A DNA stretch of 64,000 nucleotides, taken from contig CM035807.1 of assembly GCA_020466095.1 (NCBI GenBank), positions 54,254,878-54,318,877 on the forward strand. The letters run 5' to 3'. The position numbers and the translations under genes were made by a program. The notes under the pieces are model-generated. The model made no database searches. It was not told where the DNA came from and saw only the letters and a list, made by a program, of their open reading frames with translations. This stretch comes from Chlorops oryzae. Taxonomy: Eukaryota > Arthropoda > Insecta > Diptera > Chloropidae. Below are positions 1 through 9,860 of the stretch, piece after piece; within the stretch, counting starts at the first letter, position 1, and every line of letters begins with the position of its first letter.

Positions 1-239
1 CGACAGCATTACATTTCTCAGGAAAACCCTTATTTCCATGAAAAAAATATGGCATCATTATGTAAAATTGATTGTATAACATAACCCAACATACCTATAT
101 GTACATAAAAAAAATTCGACAACATATACATCAATACATCAACGTCTAAAAATACATTAATATGTATATTTAAAGTTGAAATGTTTTTATTTCAATGTTA
201 AAATAAATTTTAAAAAAATGGTTGTAGATCTCCTAATTT

Positions 240-640
240 TGGATTATTGTAATGGAGATGATTCGTTAATTGTGGCTTGGTCATTTGTTTCCAAATGTAG
301 TAAAGTGTTATGTTTTTAACTTCATTTTTTGCAATTTTTGAAGCTGCATTGTTTTGATGCATGACCAACTTTGAAGCAATTTACGCACAGTTTTTTCTTT
401 TGGACAAACCTGAGACGGTTTGGAACGGTCGATTCCAGAAATTTCTTGCACCAAAAAAGTGGATGCTTCCCATTTGAACACATTTTGCAGAATTCATCGC
501 CTTGATTTTCCATTGACTAAAAATGTTGTTCTAATAGTTTCGAAAATTTTTTGATGGTTGGAACTTCTCGTGGCTGGAATAATGATTGTTCGTAACGTAA
601 CCGCGTACTTTGGTCCATTTTCAACCCAGTTGACGATTGA
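240..640 (-). pseudogene. gag: BEL/Pao (roo-like) gag remnant
   Basis: Translated on the minus strand this gives the conserved C-terminal part of a BEL/Pao Gag. A REVPTI block is followed by a zinc-knuckle cluster of the HPLFWC type (CKMC...HPLFWC), then CVNCFKVGHASKQC, and finally KHNTLLH close to base 290. Gag packages the RNA into particles. Stops lie before MENQGD (near base 516) and inside the CKK...KHNTLL stretch, so it is not functional. It points opposite to the pol and env pieces that start near base 731, so the element has been rearranged. I see no LTR for it. The family call rests on motif recognition. Confidence 0.7.
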
Positions 641-730
641 AAGCAATTTGGAAAATAAAAAAAGTATTTTGTATCCCTCCCCCTTGCAGCCGTTTCCCAT
701 GACGTCGTCTACAGTGTCAATCACATAAAT

Positions 731-1380
731 TCGTTTATTCGACTACAAAGAGTTGTGGCATACGTTTTGAGGTTCATTAATCAAGTCAAGAATCCCAACG
801 GAAAAAGGTTCGAAAAATTTCTAACACCATCTGAACTCGATGCTTGACTTAAAACAATCGTAAAGGCCATGCAGACATCAGAGTACAAAGATGAGATCCA
901 GCAACTGCGATACGCAATGAAGTAAAAGGATTTCTGTTTAACCTGTCTCTTTTCTTGGATGAAAACAAGATATTTCGCGTGGGAGGCCGTCTTGAAGCCT
1001 CTGATCTGGCATACGATGCAAAACATCAAATGGTCATACCATATAACGATCCCATTTTGAAACTAATTTTCGAAATGTACTACCAACAAAATAAGCATTG
1101 TGGGCCTCGAACACTTCTTGCAATAGTTACACAAAAATGTTGGCCAATTAAAGGCAAAATAATGGCAAGAGCAACAGTTCATAAATGCATGCGGTGTTGC
1201 CGAGCCAAACCAGTCTTGCTCGAACTTGCCACTTGGAAGAGTCGTCCAAACTTATAAGGGTGCTGATGGAGCAGTTAGAGTTGCAGACATTAAAACATCA
1301 AGAAAAATAGTGAAGCGAATTGACCGACTGGCGCCGCTTCCGATAGACGACGTGCCCGAAAAACAGGGGAACTCAACACC
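731..1380 (+). pseudogene. pol: BEL/Pao pol remnant (pre-integrase, zinc-binding and C-terminal end)
   Basis: Three blocks typical of BEL/Pao Pol follow in order. LQRVVAYVLRFIN (736-790) precedes integrase. FRVGGRLEASDLAYDAKH (about 970-1030) leads into the H2C2 zinc-binding domain ending CMRCC (about 1190). LPLGRVVQTYKGADG (from about 1228) is the C-terminal end of integrase. The catalytic integrase core between the zinc domain and the C-terminal block is missing, so roughly 0.9 kb appears deleted. In-frame stops near 834 and 924 confirm decay. The reading runs on without a break into an env-like region, as expected for roo-type polyproteins. Confidence 0.75.
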
Positions 1381-1980
1381 GTTGGAAGGAGAGGATGAAA
1401 GAAGCCATAGCACGCAGTCAAAAAGCCGCAAGACCTCGTTCTTAAATATTACGAATACCTTACTTGTGATTCCGCTTGCCCTTTCCCTTATTATGGCAAA
1501 CAAAGTACAAATCAGAGAATTCGGTCCTTACATTGGAATTTATTTTCTCATAACATACTATGAGCTTGAACCATATTGGAAACAAATGACAGTACTTCAA
1601 AATGGTACATTGGCCCTACAACATTTGTGCACTGCAATGAGCCAAAAGGTTGGATGTTCCAATGTTCTCGAAAATTTAAAATACGCATCATCTGAACTCA
1701 GCATCGAAAACCAATATTATTCTCTTGCTCTTCCAAAAGAACTAAGCGTGGCGCCATAAATATAATTGGTAACATTGCAAACTCTCTTTTTGGAGTTATC
1801 GATTCTAATTATGCAGAGCAAATGTCCACCAACATCAATTCCATTAAAGGCTTCTTACAACTTTTGAAAAATCAGACATCAATCATTCATTCAATGCTCA
1901 TTGTATTAAAACAAAATGAAAAAAAGGAGCTGTATTCTTCTATCGTGCTTAGAAGTATAAGAAGAAAAGCAAGTCTTTAA
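1381..1980 (+). pseudogene. env: roo-like env remnant
   Basis: This follows the integrase tail in the same frame. A hydrophobic stretch at about 1440-1500 (NTLLVIPLALSLIM) looks like a signal peptide or membrane anchor. The frame closes at 1757-1759, but a +1 frame opens with a furin-type site RTKR (1738-1749), followed directly by GAINIIGNIANSLFGV, the typical start of a fusion subunit in insect F-type envelope proteins, and ends at 1980. The protein would sit in the membrane and mediate fusion. A frameshift near the cleavage site and an early stop make it dead. Family assignment is by motif. Confidence 0.65.
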
Positions 1981-3313
1981 TATGAGGTTTTCCTAAGCAA
2001 CCAAAAGGATGGATATACGCAATAGGAGAGCGTAAATGAGGTTAGGCTAGTGTGGCTTCCACCATTAAGGGTGACACACTTAGGCCTCACATGAGTCCGT
2101 TATGAATAAAAAAAAGCAAAAGAGAAACAGACAAAACCATACAACATCCTCGACCTGAGCTGGGAGTTATACCCAGAGGGTCTCGCAGTTCATCTTTGGT
2201 CTCTCAAGCGACTATGGTATAGAGGCTGACTTAAGGATAAAAAAATAAATGTAAAAATATAGTTGTATCCATTTGAAATAAATTTAGATGGTTTTTATTG
2301 ATTATAATATATTTTATTTGTTTCTCATGTAATCGGCTGTAAACAGCTAACGCCAGTTTCAGCACCGATCACTTGAAGTCTCAAAAGTTAAGTGTCTAAT
2401 CTTGAAAAATAACATTATATTTAGGGCCGTTTTCTCATCCTACTTATAAGCTCTATCTGCCAGTTAAATTTCAATTTCTTTGACTTATTAATCAAATTTG
2501 TATGAAATTATTTTCAGGATAATTTAACTTACAGATTAAAAAAGATGAGAAAATGGCCATTATACTATTCTAAACAAAGGGAAAAAGGTCATATGTTGCA
2601 CATTTGGTTGGCACAATTCCAACATTGGAATTTGGACTAAAGGGTTCATGTTCGTCGCCGAATGGTGACGAATTATGAGTTTGGTTTTTATGGTTCATAT
2701 GTGTTGCATTCTTTATTGCTTGGAATTGCAAAGTCAGTTGTATGACTCAATCATTCTTTAATTACCGCAAATAGAATGTTAGAAATGTGCATGCATTGTT
2801 ACAGTTTCTTTCAAGGTACTTGAACTCATAACACGTTTTAATACAAGTACGTTAGAAAATTTCTTTGTACCTTTTTAAATGCAAAAAAAAAAATAAATGT
2901 TTAAAGACAAATGACTGTGTCGGAAACGAATTTAGCCCGACACGAGTTATATAAACGAAATTAATTTGCTTCCATATGTTCAGATTTAAAACCAAGTTCA
3001 TCATTTGCAGACTATTTATAACAAACATTATCTTCTTTGTGATATTTTTTGGCTGTGCTTTTTAGAAAATGTTTTTGTAATAAAATGGCAAGCAAAACGT
3101 TTATGTGCAAAAACACTCAAAATAGTTGCAGACTTACTTTATGTTAGTGGCTGTGTGGCGAAAAACGTAATCTGAAAATTTACGAACGGATGATCGGGAT
3201 GGAGGTCGTCATATATCATTTCCATTACTAGTTCTGTGAAGCAATAATTGAAGGCGCAGTACCATCCAATTTCGTTGCACGATTGTATCCAAATGTGACA
3301 GCAGCAAACAAAC
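1981..3313. other. No gene; AT-rich, possible dispersed repeat at about 2035-2230
   Basis: No coding sequence can be supported. The block at 2035-2110 (aggttaggctagtgtggctt and onward) resembles a short interspersed repeat common in fly genomes, but only one copy is present here, so this is weak. A minus-strand open frame at 3139-3348 has no recognisable domain and no codon signal I would trust. The errantivirus insertion ends this segment. Confidence 0.4.
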
Positions 3314-3317
3314 CAGT
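3314..3317. repeat. Target site duplication CAGT, left side
   Basis: CAGT lies directly before the 5' LTR. The same four bases follow the 3' LTR at 23881-23884. A 4-bp duplication fits Ty3/gypsy integration and shows that both LTRs belong to one insertion event in spite of 20 kb between them. Confidence 0.9.
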
Positions 3318-3767
3318 TGTTGTGAGTCAACATTCGACTCACTATCATTCAATTATTATATATGATGGTCACCTTAACAAGCGCAGCAATAATCCAAAGA
3401 ATGAAATATAGCAACAAAATCGAAACAACAACAGCTCTAAACGATCCATGGGCATGGGCACTCAACAAGCCAAAGCAACAACAATTAGCAAACCGAGCTT
3501 CACTCCGGGTATTGAAGCATGATCAAGGTTGGCACGCGACAACAGCGGCAAACTATAGTTCCGATTGCAAGCGAATTCGGATGACACCTGGCCGGAAAGT
3601 GCAAATGCGGCAATTATGATAGCTGGTGAGCTCGAAAATCGATTGAGCGAAAGCAAATCGACAAGCACAGGTCAACTATTGCGACAGGTAGCGATTGGGA
3701 AATCGCTAAAGCGGTCAACATTGAACCTAAGCAGCAACTTCGGGAAAAATCGTATAGAATCACAACA
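3318..3767 (+). repeat. 5' LTR of the errantivirus, internally deleted
   Basis: It matches 23096-23536 of the 3' LTR with about 9 differences in 440 bases, then jumps to the last 15 or so bases (tatagaatcacaaca). About 335 bases present in the 3' LTR, at about 23537-23866, are missing. The breakpoint sits at a short shared cgt/gt-tatagaat sequence. The remaining ends TGTTGT and ACAACA form the usual LTR terminal inverted repeat. Confidence 0.92.
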
Positions 3768-3769
3768 TT

Positions 3770-3787
3770 ATTGGCGCTGCCGGTATT
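3770..3787 (+). other. Primer-binding site of the errantivirus
   Basis: TGGCGCTGCCGGTATTCG begins two bases after the LTR. A TGG start directly behind the 5' LTR is the mark of a tRNA primer site. TGGCGC-type sites in the 17.6/297 group are ascribed to tRNA-Ser; which tRNA primes here cannot be settled without the host tRNA set. Confidence 0.6.
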
Positions 3788-4276
3788 CGACTGCCTTTCA
3801 GTTGGATACGAACTAAGGCCCAAAACTTTCAACAGAGTTATCCTTTAAAGTTTTCCAGGACGGCGTAATAAAAACCGAGTTTTGTTGAAGCGGAGCTTTA
3901 ATTAAGCTTTAAAAAATTGGATATCAAGAACCGAAGAAGCCTTACTCAAAAATTCGTATGTCGAACAGCGAAGACCAGTAAGGTGGTTTAAAAAATATAA
4001 AATTGACAGGTGACGTTTTTTACGTAATCTGCAAATTTTTGAGAAAGTTTTAATCCTTGTAGCACAGTTTAAAAAGGTTCAGACGTTTTGATAAATTTTT
4101 TAGACTTAACTTGCTGAATTTTCTTCGAGAAAGTTTTTATCCTTGCAGTAAAAATATTTTTTTTGTACGCTTTGTGAATACAAAAAGGATAACATAACTA
4201 GAAAATTTTAAATATCAACGGTAGCAGCAACAGAAGAAACAAAAGGAAAAAAGAAATCATACGAGCAAACATCAAA

Positions 4277-4285
4277 ATGGTGAGT
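4277..4285 (+). promoter_or_regulatory. Candidate 5' splice site for subgenomic env RNA (ATG|GTGAGT)
   Basis: A leader ATG at 4277-4279 is followed at once by GTGAGT, a near-perfect donor. Errantivirus env is known to be made from a spliced RNA. Joining here to the acceptor at 11567-11568 would place this ATG in frame with the env signal peptide, which lacks its own start codon. This is inference from sequence fit. Confidence 0.5.
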
Positions 4286-4349
4286 AAAAAAATTTGAGCA
4301 ACATTTTTAACGCAAAGAGTCCTTCTTGTTGTGTACGGTTTTCAACTAA

Positions 4350-6523
4350 ATGGAAAAGGAATTAGGAATTTTGAAGCAAAAGGTTGCAGAATTCGAATCT
4401 GACAGTATTAGAATTTTGGAAGAAGCGCGAGAATTATTGCACGAGGTAAAGCTTTGTAAGAAAATTTCACAGTTAATTAGGGACCAGTTGGTGTTAGGGC
4501 AATTTTCGAAAATTGTAGAAGCAATATTTTTAATAAATCTGGTTAAAAATTCAGTAAACATAGGGGAAGAGAAGGAAAAATTGAGTAATTTGGAAGAGAC
4601 GGTGAAATATCTCAATAAAAATTGCAAGAAATTAAAACAGCAGATAGAGCAGAGCTACGCGTTAGCAGAGCAAGCAGAGAAAGAAAACGAGGATCTTAGG
4701 GAAGCCTTACGGAAAGCGGTAGGCAAAGGGTTAACTACAACTCTAGAACAGGATTATGCTGGGTTCATGCTTAGCCCTAAAAGCGCTTTTAGCGCATTTA
4801 GCTCTTAACGCGACTTTAAATGTGCTTTTAGCCATACAAAATTTGAAAGCTTAATGCAAGTAAAAGCAACTTCAATGTAGCATTAAGGCGAATGCAACTC
4901 TGCTAACTTCGAAAAATTTCATGTTTCGAACTATTTGACAGTACGAATATATGGCAGCACTGCTGGTTTGTTTACGTTTTTGCTGGTTTGTTTACGTTTT
5001 CCAGTCGTCACGCACAAGTTCTATTCCTAGTAAATAGTCTAATGTTTATGTAGTTCATTACACAATTTTGCACACCTTTGTATAAAGCGAGCAGTTGCAA
5101 AAAACTGGCACGCTTTTTGCTTATAGCACATATCGATGTTTTTAATTGTTCAATTTTGTTTAAATTGAACTGAATGGACAGGTATATCTGCACAATAAAT
5201 AAAATGAATTTCAGCCGACGCATTTCGATTTCTTTTTCATCAAATTAAAACAGGACAGTTGTTTTGTAAGTCGAGAACATATGTTGTGTGTAAAAGCACA
5301 TTTACTTAATGCGGCACTATGAACACTCTTCGAAAAATCGCTTTTCGAAAACCGTAAATGCGCTTTTAGGGCTAAGCATGAACATAGCATTAGGCAGGTC
5401 TTAAGGAAAAAGAAGAAGAGGTAAAACGACTAAGAAAGCAGATAACAGACTTAAAACAAGAGTTGAAAATAGTATATAGAGGTTCACCATCACCAACACC
5501 GGGTAGGAAATTAAAGCCAGTCAAAACCAATTTGAAGACGTAGGGAAACTGGGTGAATTTATAAAGAAAAATTTTACAAAGCACGGAAATTTAGAAACAA
5601 TTAGGTTTGAAATACAAAATGCTACGGAATTTTTAAACGAAAAAGCATCGTCTTATGGGGGAAGAATAGAATCCTTACTTAAAGAGGCAGAAAGGTTAAT
5701 TAAAGAATCATGGGAGGAGAATCAGGCGGTATCTGCACTTAGCGAATATAATTAATTAGCAAAAAATAGATTCATTTTCGGTATAAAGGATCGATTTATG
5801 CAACTTCGTTTAGAAGGACACAGGGACAAATCCTTCGCCTTTCTAATTAAATTGGCAGAAGACTCAGAAGATCTTCATGCAGAGAATATAAAATTTCATT
5901 CCAATAATTTAATTAGTGAAATCTGTAAGCCTTCGCCAGTTTTATGTTCGTTCTGCAATATAGCGGGCCATACACGCGATATTTGCCAGCAAAGAAGGAA
6001 TACCCCCTATTGTAAGGTTTGTTTCGAATACGGGCATGAGAGAACAGCTAAATGCGGTAGAACAGAACAACAACTCAGAGTTGATGACAGCAATTGCAAA
6101 TTTTGTGGAAAAAAGGGACATTCAGAGAGTAAATGTTTCGGAAGACTTAAAAGTTTATTTTGCAATGTGTGCAAACTAAAGGGACATGAAAGAAATAAAT
6201 ATTGTGCCAATCGGTTACAAGCACAGAGGGGCAGGCAGACCGGGAACCAAACCTATAACAGAACAGAAAGTTTTAACCCCAGATCATAGCAAAATTTTAA
6301 CCCATTCAGGACTCAAAATGGTGGCAACGAAAACAGGACACAACTTTTCGATCCTGCAATAAAATACAATTCAGGAAATTTTACAGAGGGTCAAAATCAG
6401 CAGCCTAACAATGTAAGATGTTTTAAGTGTTCACAATACGGGCACATGGCGAAATTTTGCAGGGCACAGCAAACAGGGCATAACGTTCAGGGAAACTCCC
6501 AACGGCCCGGTCAAGGCCATTAG
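4350..6523 (+). pseudogene. gag: Errantivirus gag, split by a MITE and frameshifts
   Basis: The N-terminal half (4350-4755) is a Lys/Glu-rich coiled coil (LNKNCKKLKQQIEQ) starting at the first good ATG. After the MITE the coiled coil resumes (KRLRKQITDLKQ, about 5428-5463) and then shifts frame near 5535. The C-terminal part (5798-6289) holds four CCHC knuckles: CSFCNIAGHTRDIC, CKVCFEYGHERTAKC, CKFCGKKGHSESKC and CNVCKLKGHERNKYC. After a stop at 6287-6289 a fifth, CFKCSQYGHMAKFC, lies at about 6418-6460, and a stop ends the frame at 6521-6523. Gag would bind and package the genomic RNA. Five knuckles are many for an insect gypsy-type Gag. Several stops and the insertion make it non-functional. 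Confidence 0.8.
4756..5390. mobile_element. Non-autonomous TIR element (MITE) inside gag
   Basis: The ends 4763-4786 and 5360-5383 are a perfect 24-bp inverted repeat starting gttcatgcttagccctaaaa. The similarity extends outward over seven more bases with two mismatches (ATGCTGG against ATGCTAT), giving outer limits 4756 and 5390. The interior of about 600 bases has no transposase. It holds repeated cgctttt/cgaaaa motifs and a local duplication of 'tgctggtttgtttacgtttt' at 4961-5000. I could not find a convincing target duplication, so the superfamily stays open. It interrupts the gag coiled coil. Confidence 0.75.
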
Positions 6524-6572
6524 ACCGGAACGCCACAATAGAACACGAAAGCACGAGGCCTTTAGTTCCAGT

Positions 6573-7287
6573 TAACTTAAAAAAATATGAAGATTGGGAG
6601 GAACTAGATTTTAATAGAATTTATTTAGAGGAATATGAGGCGAAGGAGAAAATCAAGGAACCGATAAAATCAGAAAGCAGAAAGGAGCTGAGTTTAAAAA
6701 ATCAAAATTGCGATGAATATGAAAAAACCGGACAACCGACAATAACAGGAAACGAAAGCAAAATGAGTACGAAAATTAAAAATTCGAAGGAAGTCCAATT
6801 CAGAGATCCTTTAGTGCAATTAGTTCAAATAGAAGATGGGGAAAATACGAACGAGAAATTAGTTACTCATTGCAAAAAAGCCCCGAATGAAAATAAGACA
6901 ACAGAGCCAGTGTCAGACGACACGTTTATAGTACTCCCATGTAGACAGGCTATAAACGAAAAAATTATATTGTAAGTTGACACAGGTTCTGACACAAGTT
7001 TAATTAAAATAGAAGCCCTCAAGGACAACGATATTAATACGTCTGCGATAAGTCATTTAGTGGGTGCTTTTGGAGGGAAAATTGATAGTATAGGGACAGC
7101 AGAGGTTTCGCATTCGGAATATCCAGATTTGAAATTTAAATTGCAAGTATTACCAGCAGGAAGCAGGATTCCAGCAGATGGACTTTTAGGAAGAGATAAA
7201 CTTTGGTATAGGTCAATCATAGATTGTGTGGAAAAAGAAGTAGTTTTTGATCTCGGTGGGCGAATGGCAACAATATGTTACCATTAA
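6573..7287 (+). pseudogene. pol: Errantivirus pol N-terminus and aspartic protease
   Basis: An open frame from about 6573 gives an acidic, Lys-rich leader and then the retropepsin domain, with the catalytic motif VDTGSDTSL at about 6976-7002 and the flap-side motif DGLLGRDKLW near 7177-7206. The protease would cut the Gag-Pol polyprotein. A TAA stop at 6973-6975 lies directly before VDTGSD, and the frame ends at 7285-7287. The region starts some 50 bases after gag in another frame, as usual for gypsy elements using translational frameshifting. Confidence 0.75.
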
Positions 7288-7315
7288 TAGCTTCAACTAC
7301 TAGAAAAAATGATTT

Positions 7316-8440
7316 TTGTTGCAGAGTCAACCACGATATACATTGACAATGGTTAGAAATGGAAGAGGTTTCGTACCAATAATGAATACGAATAATGAGT
7401 CCGTACAAGTGAAAGCGGGAATTGAATTAGATTTTGAGTTAGGATCGGATTTTGATGAACTAAAAGAGTCAACGGTAAACAATATAACTAAAAAGGGAAA
7501 AGATGAATAACGACTGAACTTATTATGGCAGTCAAATTAGATAACAAGCTAAACAAGGAAGAGCTTGATTCAATGAGAAATATTTTTAGAGATTACGCAG
7601 ACAGTTTTCATCTACAGGGAGACCATCTGTCTTATACGACAGTCTTGGAACATGAAATTCCCACAGCAGCGGAACACCCACCAATCAATTCGAGGCAATA
7701 TAGATTGCCTGAACAACATAGCAACGAAATTAATACGCAAGTAAAGAAAATGTTGATGATGATATCATCAAACAAAGTAAATCCCCGTGGAACTCGCCAA
7801 TAATTTTAGTCCCGAAAAAATCAGGTAAAGATAGTGAGAAAAAATGGAGACTTGTGGTGGATTTTAGAAAGCTAAATGAAATCACTATAAAGCAAGTTTT
7901 TCCAATTGAACGAATTGATGAGATCCTAGATCAGTTGGGATATAGTCGTTATTTTTCTACATTGGATTTAGCCAGTGGTTACCACCAAGATTTGGTAAAG
8001 GAGAAAGAAAGGAAAAAAACAGATTTCATCACTGGTTTAGGGTATTTTGAGTTTGCAAGGATGCCTTTCGGGCTACAAGGAGCTCCCGCAACTTTCCAAA
8101 GAATTATGAACAGTTTTTTAACAGGCCTGCAAGGAATTGACTGTTTCGTTTATTTAGATGACATCGTCATTTACGCAAGAAATGAATAACTTAAAGTTGC
8201 AAAGCGAAAAATGCAATTTCCTGCAAAAGGAAGTAATTTATTTAAGGGGTTTTGCCAGACCCCGGAAAGGTAGAATGCGTTAAAAATATACAGGCGCCAA
8301 AGAATATTAAGCAGCTACAGGCATTTTTGGGACTAGTTAATTATTACAGAAAATTCATACCCGATGCAGCGAAAATTTGTTTGCCTTTAACGAAATTATT
8401 AAGAAAAGAATCGAAATTTGTATAATCGTCCGAATGTCAG
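7316..8440 (+). pseudogene. pol: Errantivirus reverse transcriptase, broken
   Basis: Blocks in order are the pre-RT linker (7316-7510), IPTAAEHPPINSRQYRLPEQ (about 7659-7718), LVPKKSG (about 7808), VDFRKLNEITI (7857 on), FSTLDLASGYHQ, FARMPFGLQGAPATFQ, and the catalytic YLDD motif in CFVYLDDIVIY (about 8144-8176). After a stop at 8187-8189 come QAFLGLVNYYRKFIP and LTKLLRKESKF (to about 8420). At least four stops or shifts separate the pieces (near 7508, 7801, 8189, 8424). It would copy genomic RNA into DNA; this copy cannot. Confidence 0.85.
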
Positions 8441-8905
8441 AAGGCGATGGAACAATTAAAACTCGCTGTATCCAGTCCTCCAATACTTAGGTATCCAGAT
8501 TTTGAAAAACCTTTTATTTTAACAACCGACGCCAGCAATGAAGCGTTAGGAGCAGTTTTGTCCCAGGAGGAGCCAGGAAAAGATCTTCCAATATATTACG
8601 CCAGTAGAGCGCTCAGTGCCGCAGAAAGGCGATATTCTACTATCGAAAAAGAATTTCTGGCGATAGTTTGGGCAGTTAAGAATTTAAGGACTTATCTTTT
8701 AGGAGGACATTTTACGATTTATACTGACCACAAACCATTAAAAGCAATAGCTAATTTAAAGGATCAGGACACTAGATTAGGACGATTGCGTTTAAAATTA
8801 TTAGAATACGATTTCAAAATTTGTTACAAGCCAGGAAAGCACAACCCTAATGCAGACGCCCTGAGCAGAATTACACCCGCAGAAAATAAGGTCAGCGTAG
8901 TAACG
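8441..8905 (+). pseudogene. pol: Errantivirus RNase H domain
   Basis: The open frame beginning at 8447 contains FILTTDASNEALGAVLSQ (first catalytic Asp), ASRALSAAERRYSTIEKEFLAIVW (catalytic Glu in the IEKE stretch) and YTDHKPLKAI (next Asp), and closes with the connection LLEYDFKICYKPGKHNPNADALSRI. All the usual RNase H residues are visible. It would remove the RNA strand after minus-strand synthesis. The frame continues into integrase without a break until 9268. Confidence 0.85.
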
Positions 8906-9860
8906 AGAGCACAAAACATAGCTTTAAAAGAAAATTATAAAAGTTCCAGTGAGGAAATTGAGGGAATCTTGACGGATCCAGGGGATAAAAAAAGAGTTTT
9001 AAAAACTTTCCATGACACACCAATTGCGGGACATAAGGGATTCATGAAGACATATTTAAGAATCAGAAAACAATATAAATGGGAAGGCATGCAGCGCCAA
9101 ATTAGATCATATATTAAATCATGTAAACGATGTCAAAAAAATAAAAGCTCGAAGTCAACCAAAATGCCGATGGCTATCACAGACACCCCTCATAGACCAT
9201 TCGACAAAGTTTTTATGGACATAGGCGGCCTACTTCCAATCACATTAAGGGAAATAAGTATATCTTAACGTTCTTGGATGATTTTTCAAAGTATTTCGTA
9301 TGCGTTGCTATTCCGGATGCAGAAGCAACCACAGTAGCTAGATTTTTTTTCAATGAGATAATTCGAAATTTAATATTCCTAAATCATCGATTACAGATAA
9401 CGGTACAAATTTCACATCAAGAATATTTAGTGAAGTTTGTAAAATTCTTGGAATTAAAAAGTCGCATACCTCACCCTACCATCCACAAGGGCACCATTGC
9501 CTCGAAAGGAGTCATAGACCCCTTGCGGAATTTCTAAGAAATTTTGTCAACGAGGATGGCACGAGTTGGGATGAATGACTGCATTATGCTATGCATGTCC
9601 ACAATACTACAGTCCATTCATCAACAAAACAAACACCTAGCCGAACTCTTTTCGGTTTCGAGTTCGAAATTCCAATAAAATTAAAACACAAACCTTGCCC
9701 GTTGTACAATTTCGATGACTTTTGAAATATCAAATTCAAAGAAGTTATGAATTAGTTAGAAAAAACCAAATAGCTTCCAAAGAAAAGGCGAAAAAGGTTA
9801 ATGATAAAGACTGTAGAGAAGAAACTTTTAAAGTAGGGAATAAGGTATGGCTAAAAATAA
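8906..9860 (+). pseudogene. pol: Errantivirus integrase zinc domain and catalytic core, frameshifted
   Basis: The HHCC zinc domain is intact at about 9010-9155 (HDTPIAGHKGF...CKRCQKNK). The core starts with FDKVFMDIGG (first catalytic Asp, about 9220) and then breaks at 9266. FLDDFSKYFVC continues in another frame from 9270. Further shifts around 9365 and 9530, stops at 9535 and about 9576, and one near 9725 follow. The third catalytic residue lies in LERSHR (about 9502-9519, shifted frame). A last shift at about 9855-9870 leads into the frame that carries the GPY/F motif and the phosphatase. Integrase inserts the DNA copy; this one is dead. Confidence 0.8.

Noticed and set aside
3139..3348. 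Minus-strand frame of 69 codons beside the errantivirus as a possible host exon
   Set aside because: It runs across the target duplication into the LTR and no domain or splice signal supports it.
4748..5400. 8-bp hAT-type target duplication around the MITE
   Set aside because: The flanking bases (tatgctgg and atagcatt, or acaggatt and taggcagg) do not match at any placement tried.
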